Shown here piece after piece: positions 8,298-18,089 of a stretch of 64,000 nucleotides of DNA (within the stretch, counting starts at the first letter, position 1; each line of letters begins with the position of its first letter). Made by a program: the position numbers and the translations under genes. The stretch lies in NCBI GenBank assembly GCA_963844635.1, contig CAWJPD010000012.1, positions 19,117-83,116 on the forward strand. The letters are read 5' to 3'. This stretch comes from JAJPKK01 sp963844635 (GTDB lineage: Bacteria > Pseudomonadota > Alphaproteobacteria > Rhizobiales > Xanthobacteraceae). The notes beneath the pieces are model-generated. The model was given only the letters and a program-made list of their open reading frames with translations, was not told the DNA's origin and searched no databases.

Positions 8298-10793
8298 CTA
8301 CGCGTCTGACCGCTTCTCTCCCTGCCGCTGCCGGCGGCCTTGCGCGATCAGCTCCAGCAGCAACGGCGGCGTTATCGGGAACCGGGTGATCCGCACCCCG
8401 AGCGGCCACAGCGCATCCTCGATCGCGTTTGCCACCGCTGCGGCAGCCGGGATGGTGCCGACCTCGCCCGCCCCCTTGGCGCCGAGCGGATTGAGCGGCG
8501 ACGGCGTCATCTTGTACTGCGTCTCGAACATCGGCAGCGACGTCGCGATGGGGAGCAGGTATTCGGCAAAATTCGTGGTCAGTGGCTGGCCGGCTTCGTC
8601 GTAGTCCATGCGCTCGAACAGCGCGTTGCCGATGCCATGGGCAATGCCGCCATGGACCTGGCCGTCAACGATCACCGGATTGACCAAAATGCCGGAATCC
8701 TGGAGCGCCACGTAGCGCCGGATCAAAACTTCGCCGGTTTCGATATCGACCTCGACCTCGGCGGCATGGCAGGCATTGGCATAGGTCAGCGCGTCAGTGC
8801 GGAAATGCGACGAGTCCTGGAGGCCAGGGTCGATTCCCTCCGGGAACGGATAGCCGGGGGCGCCGCGCAGGATGCGCGCGAGCTCGCCGAGCGGCACGGC
8901 CATTTCATGCGCGCCGACAACGCGCAACGCGCCATCGGCAAGTTCGAGGTCGTCCTCCGCGACCTCGAGAATCTGGCTGGCGAGTTTCTTCGCCTTTCTC
9001 GCCACCCCGCGCGAGGCGAGGAGCACCGAGTTGCCTGCGGTCACGAGCTGCCGGCTGGCGAAGCCGCCGAGACCGAGCGGCACCGCCTGGGTGTCGCCCG
9101 CGATCACCTGCACATCGGTGGGACGGACCCCGAGCTCCGCCGCGCAGATTTGCGCCAGCGCGGTCTTCACGCCCTGTCCCATGGCCGCGGCGCCGGTGAA
9201 CACCGAGACGCGCCCGGACGGCGACACGCGCACCAGGCCCGATTCGAAGGGGCCGCGCCCGGTGCCCTTGAGCGCATGCGCAAGCCCGATCCCGATCCAG
9301 CGGCCATATTGCCGCGCCTGTTGCTGCCGGGCGGCAAAACCGTCCCAGCCGATCGCGGCGGCGACTGCCGCCTGGCAGGCCGGGTAGTCGCCGCTGTCAT
9401 AAACGATGGTTGCGCCCGCCCGCGTCTTCAGCGGTTTGGTGTACGGCATCTTCGCCGACGGGATCAGATTGCGGCGTCGCAGTTCCGCCCGGTCAAGGCC
9501 GAGTTCGCGCGCCACGCGGTCCATCAGGCGCTCCATCACGAAGGAGGCCTGCGGATACCCGGCGCCGCGCACGGAAGAGACCGGCACCTTGTTGGTCAAG
9601 GCGATGGTCACTTCCATCGAGAAGGCCGGGACCGCGTAGGGACCGCTCAGCGTCGAAGCGGAGTTGTAGGGCAGGTTCACGTCTTGGAGCGCATAGGCGC
9701 CGAGGTCGTGCAGCAGGCGGCCGCGAATGCCGAGAATGCGGCCTACGCTATCGACTGCGATTTCCATCGACCAGTGCTGGTCGCGCTCCTGCGCGGCGCC
9801 GAGAAAATGCTCGCGGCGGTCCTCGATCCATTTCACCGAGCGGCCGAGCAGGTTCGCGGCAGCGGCGACCGCGACATCTTCGGCGTAGACGCACAGCTTT
9901 GGGCCAAAGCCGCCGCCGACCTCCGGTGTCACCACGCGCAGCCGATATTCGTCGATGCCCAACAGCGAGGTGAGCGTGTTGAACAGGTCGTGCGCCTTCT
10001 GAGTCGAAGCGTAGACGGTAAGCGAGCCGTCGGCGGCACGGCTTTCGACCGCAATGCCACGTCCTTCGATCGAATGGCCGGCGCCGCGGTGCGGCCAAAA
10101 GCTTTCGCGCAGCACCTGGGCCGCGGCGCGAAACGCGGCATCGACGTCGCCGTAACCCAAGCGGTAGCTGGCGACGACGTTGGAGCTGAGTTCGCGCCGC
10201 ACCGTCGGAGCGCCGGGGCGTATCGCCCCGCGGCAATCGCCCGCCGCGGGCAACACTTCGTAATCGACATCGACGAGTCCAGCGCCGTCCTCCGCCGTAT
10301 AGCGGTTGTTGGCGAGCACCAGCGCTACCGGCTCGCCGACATAGGACACCTCGCCGTCGGCGAGCGCGAACGCCCAGCAGCGGTCCAGCGGCATGCCGGA
10401 ATTGGAGGTGCGCATCATCCGCCGCTTGGCCATCGCCCGCGCAATGTCATCGAGCGTCAGCACGGCAAAAACGCCCGGCAGGGCCCGCGCCCGAGTGCCA
10501 TCAATCGCGCGGATCAACGCGTGCGGATGCGGACTGCGGACGAACGCGGCGTGCAGCGCATCGGAGAGACGGATGTCATCGACATAGCGGCCGCTGCCCG
10601 TCAGCAGCGCATGGTCTTCGATCCGCGGCAGCCCTGCGCCGATCACTGCATCGCCGCCATGCGACGGTGGAAACGTCCACGATGCTGCCGGTCCGCCGAA
10701 TCGAGGGTGGACAACCGGGCGAAATGCTGAAACTTGCTGAATCTCAGGTCTTTGCTGCACCGGCATGCCGCGCCAACGGGACCGATCACGCAT
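8298..10793 (-). CDS. Xanthine dehydrogenase/CO dehydrogenase-family molybdopterin-binding large subunit
   Basis: An 831-residue molybdenum hydroxylase large subunit. The N-terminal a/b hammerhead domain has RIEDHALLTGSGRYVDDI. The Mo-cofactor domains show EVGGGFGPK and, near the C terminus, GAKGAGEVGTIPAAAAVANA with the catalytic Glu position. The cysteine loop of true CO dehydrogenase (VAYRCSFR) is absent; the equivalent stretch reads SVRGAGYPQASFVMERL, so this is not a CoxL sensu stricto and oxidises some other aldehyde, purine or heterocycle. The first ~50 residues before VIGAGLPRIED are unusual and the true start may be internal. No FAD or 2Fe-2S subunit is adjacent, so partners must be encoded elsewhere. 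Confidence 0.85.
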   Translation of the reverse strand: MRDRSRWRGMPVQQRPEIQQVSAFRPVVHPRFGGPAASWTFPPSHGGDAVIGAGLPRIEDHALLTGSGRYVDDIRLSDALHAAFVRSPHPHALIRAIDGTRARALPGVFAVLTLDDIARAMAKRRMMRTSNSGMPLDRCWAFALADGEVSYVGEPVALVLANNRYTAEDGAGLVDVDYEVLPAAGDCRGAIRPGAPTVRRELSSNVVASYRLGYGDVDAAFRAAAQVLRESFWPHRGAGHSIEGRGIAVESRAADGSLTVYASTQKAHDLFNTLTSLLGIDEYRLRVVTPEVGGGFGPKLCVYAEDVAVAAAANLLGRSVKWIEDRREHFLGAAQERDQHWSMEIAVDSVGRILGIRGRLLHDLGAYALQDVNLPYNSASTLSGPYAVPAFSMEVTIALTNKVPVSSVRGAGYPQASFVMERLMDRVARELGLDRAELRRRNLIPSAKMPYTKPLKTRAGATIVYDSGDYPACQAAVAAAIGWDGFAARQQQARQYGRWIGIGLAHALKGTGRGPFESGLVRVSPSGRVSVFTGAAAMGQGVKTALAQICAAELGVRPTDVQVIAGDTQAVPLGLGGFASRQLVTAGNSVLLASRGVARKAKKLASQILEVAEDDLELADGALRVVGAHEMAVPLGELARILRGAPGYPFPEGIDPGLQDSSHFRTDALTYANACHAAEVEVDIETGEVLIRRYVALQDSGILVNPVIVDGQVHGGIAHGIGNALFERMDYDEAGQPLTTNFAEYLLPIATSLPMFETQYKMTPSPLNPLGAKGAGEVGTIPAAAAVANAIEDALWPLGVRITRFPITPPLLLELIAQGRRQRQGEKRSDA

Positions 10794-10927
10794 GAGGCGG
10801 GCGCGCCCTCAATGTCATCGTTTCAACTCATGCTGAGCTCATCCATCGCATCGTCTGGACGCAATTGCGCTTTCGCGTTAACCTCGCGAATACCGCAGAC
10901 TGCAGGGATTAGTACCGGGATCGAGCC

Positions 10928-12091
10928 GTGCTGAACGCCATTGTCCATCCGCCCGTGGTTGCCGAAGTCTCCATCACGCATGAGCTTTTGCGGCGCCCAT
11001 GTCCCGCGCCGGATTATTTGCGTGAAAAGCTCGCGCTTCAAGAGCTTGCGTGGGAAATGGCTGACCATCCCGAGGGATTGCTGCCTCGGCTGGTGAAGCA
11101 GGCCCTCGAAATCTGCGATGCGGCGTCAGCGGGTATCAGCGTCCTTGAAGGGAATGTCTTCCGCTGGCTCGCGCTCGCGGGGGAACTCGCGGTCTTCGAG
11201 GGGACAACAACGCCGCGGGATTACAGCCCGTGCGGCGTTTGCATCAATAATCGCAGCGCGGTCCTGATGGAGCGCCCAGAGCGAATCTATCAATGGATTG
11301 CAGACGCCAACATAGTGGTACCGGAAGTCTTGCTGGTCCCGCTGTTGGTCAATCGCGGTGATCCGATCGGCACGCTCTGGATCGTTTCCCGAGAGGAACA
11401 GCACTTCAACGGCGGCCACGAACGGGTGATGACGGAACTCGCGACCTTTACCGGGATCGCGCTCCGCATGGTTCAATCGGATCTCCAGCTGAAGAAGGCG
11501 CTCGAGGTGCAGGAGACCTTAACCAAGGAGATGAGCCACCGGATCAAGAATGTATTTGCCGTTACCGACAGCATGTTGCACCTGACGGCGCGGAATTCGC
11601 GCAGCAAGGAGGAAATGACTGAGAGCTTGGCAGGCAGACTGCGCGCCTTGTCTGAGGCGCACGGTTTGGTGCGCAAATCCTTCAACCCGAATGTAAAACC
11701 AGACGGCGTCGAGCTTCGCGAATTGGTCGAAGCGATTTTACGACCCTACCGCTCGCCCGATCTCCAAGGCCCTGAAATTCATCTTGGCGAACGTGCCGCC
11801 AACAGCATTGCGCTGATCTTCCACGAGCTGGCGACGAATGCCGCGAAATATGGGGCGCTGAGCGTTGATCGCGGCTCCGTGAGCGTCGCATGGGACGTTG
11901 TCGATGGAACGCTGGTTTTGCAGTGGCAGGAATTGAACGGACCTGAAATCGCGCCGCCTATCAAGAAAGGCTTCGGGTCGGCGCTGGTGGAAAACACCAT
12001 CGCTGGACACGGGGGGACCCTGAACCGTGCCTGGTCTGAGCAAGGGCTGAAGGTCCATATCGCCATTCCGATGGACGGGCTCGCGCATTGA
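10928..12091 (+). CDS. GAF-domain HWE-family sensor histidine kinase
   Basis: A 387-residue soluble kinase without transmembrane segments. Residues ~40-185 look like a GAF sensor domain. The phospho-acceptor is His204 in KEMSHRIKNVFAV. The ATP-binding domain has HELATNAAKYGAL (His299, Asn304) and WQE at 333-335, which are the His and WxE marks of the HWE family. No response regulator is next to it; in relatives these kinases often act in light, stress or general stress signalling, but no input can be deduced here. It is divergent from the molybdenum hydroxylase gene (134-nt gap). Confidence 0.88.
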   Translation: MLNAIVHPPVVAEVSITHELLRRPCPAPDYLREKLALQELAWEMADHPEGLLPRLVKQALEICDAASAGISVLEGNVFRWLALAGELAVFEGTTTPRDYSPCGVCINNRSAVLMERPERIYQWIADANIVVPEVLLVPLLVNRGDPIGTLWIVSREEQHFNGGHERVMTELATFTGIALRMVQSDLQLKKALEVQETLTKEMSHRIKNVFAVTDSMLHLTARNSRSKEEMTESLAGRLRALSEAHGLVRKSFNPNVKPDGVELRELVEAILRPYRSPDLQGPEIHLGERAANSIALIFHELATNAAKYGALSVDRGSVSVAWDVVDGTLVLQWQELNGPEIAPPIKKGFGSALVENTIAGHGGTLNRAWSEQGLKVHIAIPMDGLAH

Positions 12092-12166
12092 TCCGGCGCT
12101 TGCCTCCGCCACCAGAGCGGGATGCGTCCAGCTTGAACCGCCTCCCCCTCCCATCTCTTTGATGTT

Positions 12167-12214
12167 GCGCATGATGTTTGTCCGAAAAGTCTGCAATTTT
12201 TCGGCATCATGCGC
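12167..12214. repeat. Family A palindromic repeat, copy 4
   Basis: GCGCATGATG ... CCGAAAAGTCTGCAATTTTTCGG ... ATCATGCGC with the loop in reverse orientation; the conserved tail is missing. It lies in the convergent gap between the HWE kinase and uvrD. Confidence 0.75.
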
Positions 12215-12249
12215 CAGCTGCAAGCGCTTTTCCGATATGTGCCCTGTGC

Positions 12250-14877
12250 TCACCGGCGCTGCACGAAGCTGTCCACCACCTTCTTTTCGCCGGCGCGATC
12301 GAAGGCAATGGTGAGCTTGTTGCCCTCGACCTGAACGACATCACCGTTGCCGAATTTTTGATGAAAAACGCGGTCCCCGATCGCGAAAGCCGACGCGGTT
12401 CCCGTCGATTTCGCCACCAGTTCGCCCTCGATCGTGATCGGACCGGATCGACGCAGCGTCTCGCTTCGATCGGAGAAGGTGCGTTTCCCCGTCGCCGCGC
12501 CGGACATCGTGGCTTGGCCAGACCCGGGTGGTTGCGCAAAGCCTGCCGATTGACCCGCACCCGACGTCGCCCGCTCTCGTCCTGCTGCGCCTGGCCCTGA
12601 TCCGCCGTCGCGTGCCGCATCGTCCCGCCGGCCAAAGCCGGGCGTTGCGCGGGCCCGCTGCCAGCCTGGCGTCGCGTAGCTGGAGCCAAAAGTCTCCATG
12701 CGGTCGAATCGCGAGCCGCCGACATTGCCGTATCCGGTAAAGCCGCCGAAACCTTCGGCCTCCACAATCTCGACATGCGCCTCAGGCAGTTCGTCGATGA
12801 AGCGCGACGGCGAATTCGATGTCCAGCTGCCGCGCATGCGCCGGTTGGAAACGAAGTAGATTTTTGCGCGCCATCGCGCCCGCGTCATGCCGACATGGGC
12901 AAGGCGGCGCTCTTCTTCGAGGCCGGCACGTCCCTGTTCGTCGAGCGAGCGCTGGTGCGGCAGCAGCCCCTCTTCCCAGCCCGGAAGGAACACGGTGTCG
13001 AATTCGAGCCCCTTGGCGGAATGCAGCGTCATCACCGAGACTGCTTCGGCATCGCCGGACTTATCGGTGTCCATCACCAATGAAATGTGTTCGAGGAAGC
13101 CTTGCAGGTTCTCGAACTCCTCCATCGAACGGACCAGCTCCTTGAGATTCTCGAGACGGCCGGCGGCATCGGCGGAGCGGTCCTTCTGCCACATTTCGGT
13201 GTAGCCGGATTCGTCGAGCACGATCTCGGCGAGCTCGGTGTGGGAAAGGCCGTCGCGCGACCGCCAGCGATCGAATGCGGCGATGAGGTCGCGCAAGGCC
13301 TGGCGCGGCTTTGCTTTGAGCTCATCCGTCGCGATCACGACGCGTGTCGCCGCCATCAGGGAAACATTTTCGGCGCGCGCGCGGTCGTGCAGCGCCTTGA
13401 TCGTCGCATCACCGAGGCCGCGCTTCGGCACATTGACGATGCGCTCGAATGCAAGGTCGTCGGTTTCCGAGTTGACGCAGCGCAGATAGGCGAGCGCGTC
13501 GCGGATTTCCATTCGCTCATAGAAGCGGGGCCCGCCGATCACCCGGTAGGGCAGGCCGAGGGTGACGAATCGATCCTCGAATTCGCGCATCTGAAACGAT
13601 GCTCGCACCAGGATCGCGATTTCGTCGAGCGAATGGCCGCCACGCTGGAGCGCCTCGATCTCCTCGCCGATCAGGCGGGCTTCCTCCTCGGAATCAAAGC
13701 CGCAAGCGACGGTGACCTTTTCGCCGGCTTCACCCTCGCTGCGCAGCGTCTTGCCGAGCCGCCCTTCATTGTGAGCGATGAGATGAGCGGCTGCCGCCAG
13801 GATGTGGCCGGTCGAGCGGTAATTGCGCTCCAGGCGGATCACCTTGGCGCCGGGAAAGTCGTGCTCGAAACGCAGGATGTTGTCGACCTCGGCACCGCGC
13901 CAGCCATAGATCGACTGGTCATCGTCGCCGACGCAGCAGACGTTCTTCAGCGGACGGGCGCGCTCGCTTCGCTGCGCCGGGGCCGCCGTGACGGAGGGCG
14001 GGGCGATACCATCATCCCGCCCAGCGATTAGCTCCAACTCGGGGGCGGGCAGGGGGTGCGCACTGGGTGTGGCGGTGTTCTGGGCAAGGAGGCGCAGCCA
14101 CAAATATTGAGCAACGTTGGTGTCCTGATATTCGTCCACCAGGATGAAATGGAAGCGGTGCTGGTATAGCCGCAGCACTTCGGTGTGCTCGCGAAACAAC
14201 CGGATATTTTCCAACAGCAGGTCGCCGAAGTCGACCGCGTTTAAAGTCTTCAGGCGTTCCTGGTAGGCGGCATAAAGCTTGAGGCCGAGCCCGTTGGCGA
14301 ACGACGAGGCCTCGCCCGGCTTGACCTGAGCCGGCACCAGGCCGCGGTTCTTCCAGCCATCGATGATGCCGGCGAGGATGCGCGCCGGCCAGCGCTTCTC
14401 GTCGATATCCTCAGCTTCGAGGAGCTGTTTGAGCAATCTGATCTGGTCGTCGGTATCGAGGATCGTGAAATTGGACTTGAGGCCGACAAGCTCGGCATGA
14501 CGACGCAGAATTTTCACCCCCATCGAATGAAAGGTGCCAAGCCATGGCATGCCCTCCACGACCTCGCCGACCATCTGGCCGACGCGAAGCTTCATCTCCC
14601 GCGCCGCCTTGTTGGTGAACGTCACCGCGAGAATCTCGGAGGGCCGCGCCCGGCCGAGACTCAAAATATGCGCGATGCGCGTGGTGAGCACCCGCGTTTT
14701 GCCGGTGCCGGCGCCGGCGAGGACCAGCACCGGTCCGTCGAGCGTCTCGACGGCTTCGCGCTGTTCCGGATTAAGTCCGGCGAGATACGGCGCTCCCGCG
14801 CCGGCGCGTGCACGCGCCGCAATTCCGGGCGCCGGTCCGGTCCGTTCGAAGTGTCCTCGGGATTCGCTCACGCGCAA
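12250..14877 (-). CDS. uvrD: UvrD/PcrA-type ATP-dependent DNA helicase
   Basis: An 875-residue superfamily 1A helicase for repair and replication restart. Visible motifs: LNPEQREAV (Q motif), GAGTGKTRVLTTR (Walker A, residues 55-61), ILVDEYQDTN near 247, VGDDDQSIYGWRGAEV, VIRLERNYRS, TLHSAKGLEFDTVF (motif V) and HVGMTRAR. The C-terminal ~50 residues (GDRVFHQKFGNGDVVQVEG) form the usual Tudor-like domain that binds RNA polymerase. Between DEYQD and GDDDQS there are about 40-45 extra residues (starting ATPSAHPLPAPELEL) not seen in typical family members. The linker before the C-terminal domain is long and Gly/Ala rich. Complete reading frame. Confidence 0.93.
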   Translation of the reverse strand: MRVSESRGHFERTGPAPGIAARARAGAGAPYLAGLNPEQREAVETLDGPVLVLAGAGTGKTRVLTTRIAHILSLGRARPSEILAVTFTNKAAREMKLRVGQMVGEVVEGMPWLGTFHSMGVKILRRHAELVGLKSNFTILDTDDQIRLLKQLLEAEDIDEKRWPARILAGIIDGWKNRGLVPAQVKPGEASSFANGLGLKLYAAYQERLKTLNAVDFGDLLLENIRLFREHTEVLRLYQHRFHFILVDEYQDTNVAQYLWLRLLAQNTATPSAHPLPAPELELIAGRDDGIAPPSVTAAPAQRSERARPLKNVCCVGDDDQSIYGWRGAEVDNILRFEHDFPGAKVIRLERNYRSTGHILAAAAHLIAHNEGRLGKTLRSEGEAGEKVTVACGFDSEEEARLIGEEIEALQRGGHSLDEIAILVRASFQMREFEDRFVTLGLPYRVIGGPRFYERMEIRDALAYLRCVNSETDDLAFERIVNVPKRGLGDATIKALHDRARAENVSLMAATRVVIATDELKAKPRQALRDLIAAFDRWRSRDGLSHTELAEIVLDESGYTEMWQKDRSADAAGRLENLKELVRSMEEFENLQGFLEHISLVMDTDKSGDAEAVSVMTLHSAKGLEFDTVFLPGWEEGLLPHQRSLDEQGRAGLEEERRLAHVGMTRARWRAKIYFVSNRRMRGSWTSNSPSRFIDELPEAHVEIVEAEGFGGFTGYGNVGGSRFDRMETFGSSYATPGWQRARATPGFGRRDDAARDGGSGPGAAGRERATSGAGQSAGFAQPPGSGQATMSGAATGKRTFSDRSETLRRSGPITIEGELVAKSTGTASAFAIGDRVFHQKFGNGDVVQVEGNKLTIAFDRAGEKKVVDSFVQRR

Positions 14878-15099
14878 TGTTCCCTGCCGACGGTGATTCG
14901 CTTAGCCCCAGTCTACCCGTTAGATGGCATTGGCGGAGGCCTTTGGGGAGGCCAAACCATTCATCGGCCGAAGCTCCATGGGTCAAAGATCGGTCACGCC
15001 GGCCCGGCGGCGGTCGGCCGCGGAGTTGCCGCGGCTTTGGCCGCGACCTAATCTTGCCACTGGAAGGCCGGCATCAGTTCGAACAAGGATGTTTCCCCG

Positions 15100-16029
15100 A
15101 TGATGAAATCTCGTTTCCGCCACGGCGACCGCCTCTTCGTCTTCGGCACTGCCGCCGCTGTATTTGGCGCCGCGATCGCTGCGGTCACCGGCACGGCGTC
15201 CTACGGGCAGGGCAGTGCAGGGCAAACTCAGGCGACATCACCTTCCGCACAGCCAGGCGGAGATAAAATTCCTGCGCTCGGCTCGATCAGCTTTGCCTGG
15301 CTTGCCGTCGGCGCGAATTGGCTCGAACCGCCGGCCGGCTCCGGTCACGGCCCGATCGGGCGCGATCCGGATTTTCCGGTACACAACAATAATGACGGTC
15401 CCGGACAGGTGCAGCCGGCTTACGGCAACTACAAGGATCCGGTGTTGAAACCCTGGGTTGCCGCGGAGATGCACGACTCCAATCTCGAAGTGCAGGAGGG
15501 ACGGCGCGGCCTTCCGTTTTCAGCGCAGGGACGCTGCTGGCCGGGCGGCGTGCCCGCGCAGCTGCTCTATCCGGCCGAGCCGTTCTATTTCATCCAGACA
15601 CCGAGGGAAGTGTGGATGATCTGGCAGCGCGACCACATGGTGCGCCGCGTCTATCTTACCGACAAGCATTCCGAAAACGTCAAGCCGTCCTGGTTCGGCG
15701 AATCGATCGGTCATTACGAGGGTGACGGCACGCTCGTCGTCGATACGATCGGCTTGTCGACGCATTACAGTTACGTCGACACTGTGCGCACGCCGCATTC
15801 GGAAAAAGAGCACGTTGTCGAGCGCTATGCGATTGCGGCGGATGGCAGGACGCTGCAGGCTGCGGTGACGGTTGAGGATCCTGAAGCCTTCAATGAGCCG
15901 CTGCACATGGTCCAGCGCTGGCGCAGGGTCCCCAATCTGCTCCAGGAAACGGCCTGCGCAGAAAACAACGCCGACCATTTCCTGAAAAACCTGTTCCCGA
16001 TGCCGGTGGCGCAGACGAGCGACTTCTGA
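15100..16029 (+). CDS. Exported protein of unknown function
   Basis: A 309-residue protein with an N-terminal signal-like segment (hydrophobic ~residues 12-33 ending near TASYGQ). The central region has PREVWMIWQRDHMVRRVYL followed by SIGHYEGDGTLVVDTIGL, a pattern I recognise from a widespread uncharacterised periplasmic family with a beta-rich core that lacks a known activity. Two Met codons begin the frame (15100 and 15103); no clear Shine-Dalgarno sequence distinguishes them. The gene stands alone between uvrD (divergent) and the DUF2231 gene 76 nt downstream, which could be co-transcribed. Confidence 0.7.
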   Translation: MMKSRFRHGDRLFVFGTAAAVFGAAIAAVTGTASYGQGSAGQTQATSPSAQPGGDKIPALGSISFAWLAVGANWLEPPAGSGHGPIGRDPDFPVHNNNDGPGQVQPAYGNYKDPVLKPWVAAEMHDSNLEVQEGRRGLPFSAQGRCWPGGVPAQLLYPAEPFYFIQTPREVWMIWQRDHMVRRVYLTDKHSENVKPSWFGESIGHYEGDGTLVVDTIGLSTHYSYVDTVRTPHSEKEHVVERYAIAADGRTLQAAVTVEDPEAFNEPLHMVQRWRRVPNLLQETACAENNADHFLKNLFPMPVAQTSDF

Positions 16030-16105
16030 ACGGACGCGGCAAGGAACTCACGCTTCGAGAGAACGTTCGAAGGATGTGGACTGAAATTGTCAAAGAGGCG
16101 TCTGG

Positions 16106-16546
16106 ATGGCTCGGGATGATTTCAGTTCAACCATCCGGGTCGACCGACGACCTCTTTATTTGCTGCTGGCAGCGCTCGCAGTTTCGTGTTTTCTGGGCGC
16201 ACTCGCGACCGACCTCGCCTATTGGCGGACAGCCGACATAATATGGGCGGACTTCTCCGACTGGCTCCTGACAGTCGGCGTGATTGTCGGTTACATCACA
16301 CTCATTGTCGCGATAATCGAGTCCATCTTCAGCCGCTATCGGCGACCTACGGCCGCTTACGCCATCGGAATGATCGTGGCTTTGGTCCTCGCCACATTGG
16401 ACATGCTGGTCCACACCCGCGACGCTTGGACTTCAGTCGTCCCGTGGGGCCTCATTCTATCCGTGGCAGTGGTCGTCGTCATTCTGCTTACCAGTTCGAT
16501 CACGACCGCGAGGTATGGTCCCGCGGTCGTGAAGGTGACGTCCTGA
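16106..16546 (+). CDS. DUF2231-like integral membrane protein
   Basis: A 146-residue protein with four hydrophobic helices: about residues 17-37, 50-72, 81-101 and 113-132. The motif LGALATDLAYWRT and the TLDMLVH stretch fit the DUF2231 family of inner-membrane proteins, often found beside periplasmic heme or quinone-linked dehydrogenases. Its stop codon overlaps the next start (TGATG), so it is translationally coupled to the sorbosone-dehydrogenase-like gene and may anchor it or accept its electrons; that role is inference. Confidence 0.75.
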   Translation: MARDDFSSTIRVDRRPLYLLLAALAVSCFLGALATDLAYWRTADIIWADFSDWLLTVGVIVGYITLIVAIIESIFSRYRRPTAAYAIGMIVALVLATLDMLVHTRDAWTSVVPWGLILSVAVVVVILLTSSITTARYGPAVVKVTS

Positions 16547-17889
16547 TGCTTCGATATCGGTTTCTCCGAGGCGCCGGCCACATCGCCGCGCTCGCGCTGG
16601 CTTGCATATCGACGGGGCCAACCGCGCGCGCCGCAGACGACTTCGACCCGATGACGCAGGTCGGCCCTGATCCGGTGCTGCCCGAACCTCAGCAATATTT
16701 GTTTCCGCCGATGCATCTGGCAAAAGTGGTCGGCTGGAAGGAAGGAGAGGCGCCCACCGTCGCGCCGGGACTGAAGATCGAAGCGCTCGCCGAGAACCTT
16801 CAGCATCCACGCTCGCTGTACGTTCTGCCCAACGGTGATGTCCTGGTCGTGGAATCCAAGTCGCCCGATGTCCAGCCGATCCAGCGGCCGAAGGATATTG
16901 TCATGGGCTTGATCGAAGCCTTGGTAACGTCCGGCGGCAAGGCCGGCGAGAGCAATCGCATTACGCTGCTTCGCGACGAGAACGGCGACGGCAAACCGAA
17001 AGCACGGAGTGTTTTCCTCGACCACTTGGCCTCCCCGTTCGGAGTAGCGCTCGTGGGTTCGGATCTCTATGTGGCCAATACGGACGCGATCGTTCGCTAT
17101 CCCTACACGCCGGGCGCAACCCGGATGACGGCGCCCGGCACGGTGTTGACGCCGCTGCCCGGCGGCCCGATCGATCATCACTGGACCAAGAGCCTGGTGG
17201 CCAGCCGCGACGGCTCGCTGCTCTATGTCGGGGTGGGATCAAACAGCAACATCACCGAAAACGGGATGGAGGCGGAAGTGAACCGCGCTGCCATCTGGGA
17301 GGTCGATCGTGCCACCGGGCGTTGGCGCATCTTCGCGAGCGGGCTGCGCAATCCGAACGGACTGAGTTTCGAGCCGGAGACCAACGCGCTATGGGCGGTC
17401 GTCAACGAGCGCGACGAGCTCGGTCCGGATCTTGTCCCCGATTATATGACGTCGGTGAAAGAAGGCGCCTTTTATGGGTGGCCCTACAGCTATTACGGGC
17501 AGCACCTCGATCCGCGCGTAAAACCTCAGCGCCCCGATCTGGTGGAAAAGGCCATCGCTCCCGACTACGCATTGAGCTCTCACGTCGCGCCCCTGGGACT
17601 TACCTTCTATACGGGAGACAGTCTGCCGCAAAAATACCGGGGGGGAGCCTTTGTCGGCGAACATGGGAGCTGGGACCGTCCGCAGTTCAACGGGTACAAG
17701 GTCGTGTTCGTGCCGTTCAGCGGGGGCCATCCGAAGGGCAAAGCGGAGGATGTGGTGACCGGGTTTCTGAACGCCGAAGGTCAGGCGCGGGGGCGGCCCG
17801 TCGGCGTGGCGATCGACAAGACCGGAGCCTTATTGATTGCGGATGACGTTGGCAACGTCGTCTGGCGGGTAACATCCGCTCCCCAGTAG
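16546..17889 (+). CDS. Sorbosone dehydrogenase-like (PQQ-type beta-propeller) exported dehydrogenase
   Basis: A 447-residue protein. The start at 16546 overlaps the preceding stop by one base, although the frame is open further upstream. The N terminus MLRYRFLRGAGHIAALALAC is a signal peptide. The body is a six-bladed propeller of the glucose/sorbosone dehydrogenase superfamily: LQHPRSLYVLPNGDVLVVES, LRDENGDGKP, FGVALVGSDLYVAN, RNPNGLSFEP, FYGWPYSYYG and GEHGSWDR. The HPRS and GEHGSWDRP segments are typical of members binding PQQ, but a bound cofactor is not proven by sequence. Likely periplasmic sugar or aldehyde oxidation feeding the respiratory chain via the coupled membrane protein. Confidence 0.82.
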   Translation: MLRYRFLRGAGHIAALALACISTGPTARAADDFDPMTQVGPDPVLPEPQQYLFPPMHLAKVVGWKEGEAPTVAPGLKIEALAENLQHPRSLYVLPNGDVLVVESKSPDVQPIQRPKDIVMGLIEALVTSGGKAGESNRITLLRDENGDGKPKARSVFLDHLASPFGVALVGSDLYVANTDAIVRYPYTPGATRMTAPGTVLTPLPGGPIDHHWTKSLVASRDGSLLYVGVGSNSNITENGMEAEVNRAAIWEVDRATGRWRIFASGLRNPNGLSFEPETNALWAVVNERDELGPDLVPDYMTSVKEGAFYGWPYSYYGQHLDPRVKPQRPDLVEKAIAPDYALSSHVAPLGLTFYTGDSLPQKYRGGAFVGEHGSWDRPQFNGYKVVFVPFSGGHPKGKAEDVVTGFLNAEGQARGRPVGVAIDKTGALLIADDVGNVVWRVTSAPQ

Positions 17890-17915
17890 CGTTCTCCCCG
17901 ATCATGTCCGTTTTA

Positions 17916-18017
17916 GCTCATGGTCCCGTAATGTTGCAGACTTTTCGGCCAAGATCACGCGCAAAATCAATAATGATCGGGCGGGGAGCGATTCAAACTG
18001 AACGCATCCCGCTCTAA
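17916..18017. repeat. Family A palindromic repeat, copy 5
   Basis: Core 17916-17962 (GCTCATGGTC ... GTTGCAGACTTTTCGG ... GATCACGCGC) with decayed left arms, followed by the full conserved tail GGCGGGGAGCGATTCAAACT and GAACGCATCCCGCTC. Confidence 0.8.
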
Positions 18018-18089
18018 GTTAGGTCAGGTCGGCCGCTGACAATTTGCCGGCATACAAACGTTAGTGGCGACACACCAGGTGATGTCAAA

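Noticed and set aside
8340..10730. Long open frame on the plus strand opposite the molybdenum hydroxylase gene
   Set aside because: It is an antisense shadow of a conserved gene in GC-rich DNA; the product is Arg/His/Asp-rich without any family pattern.
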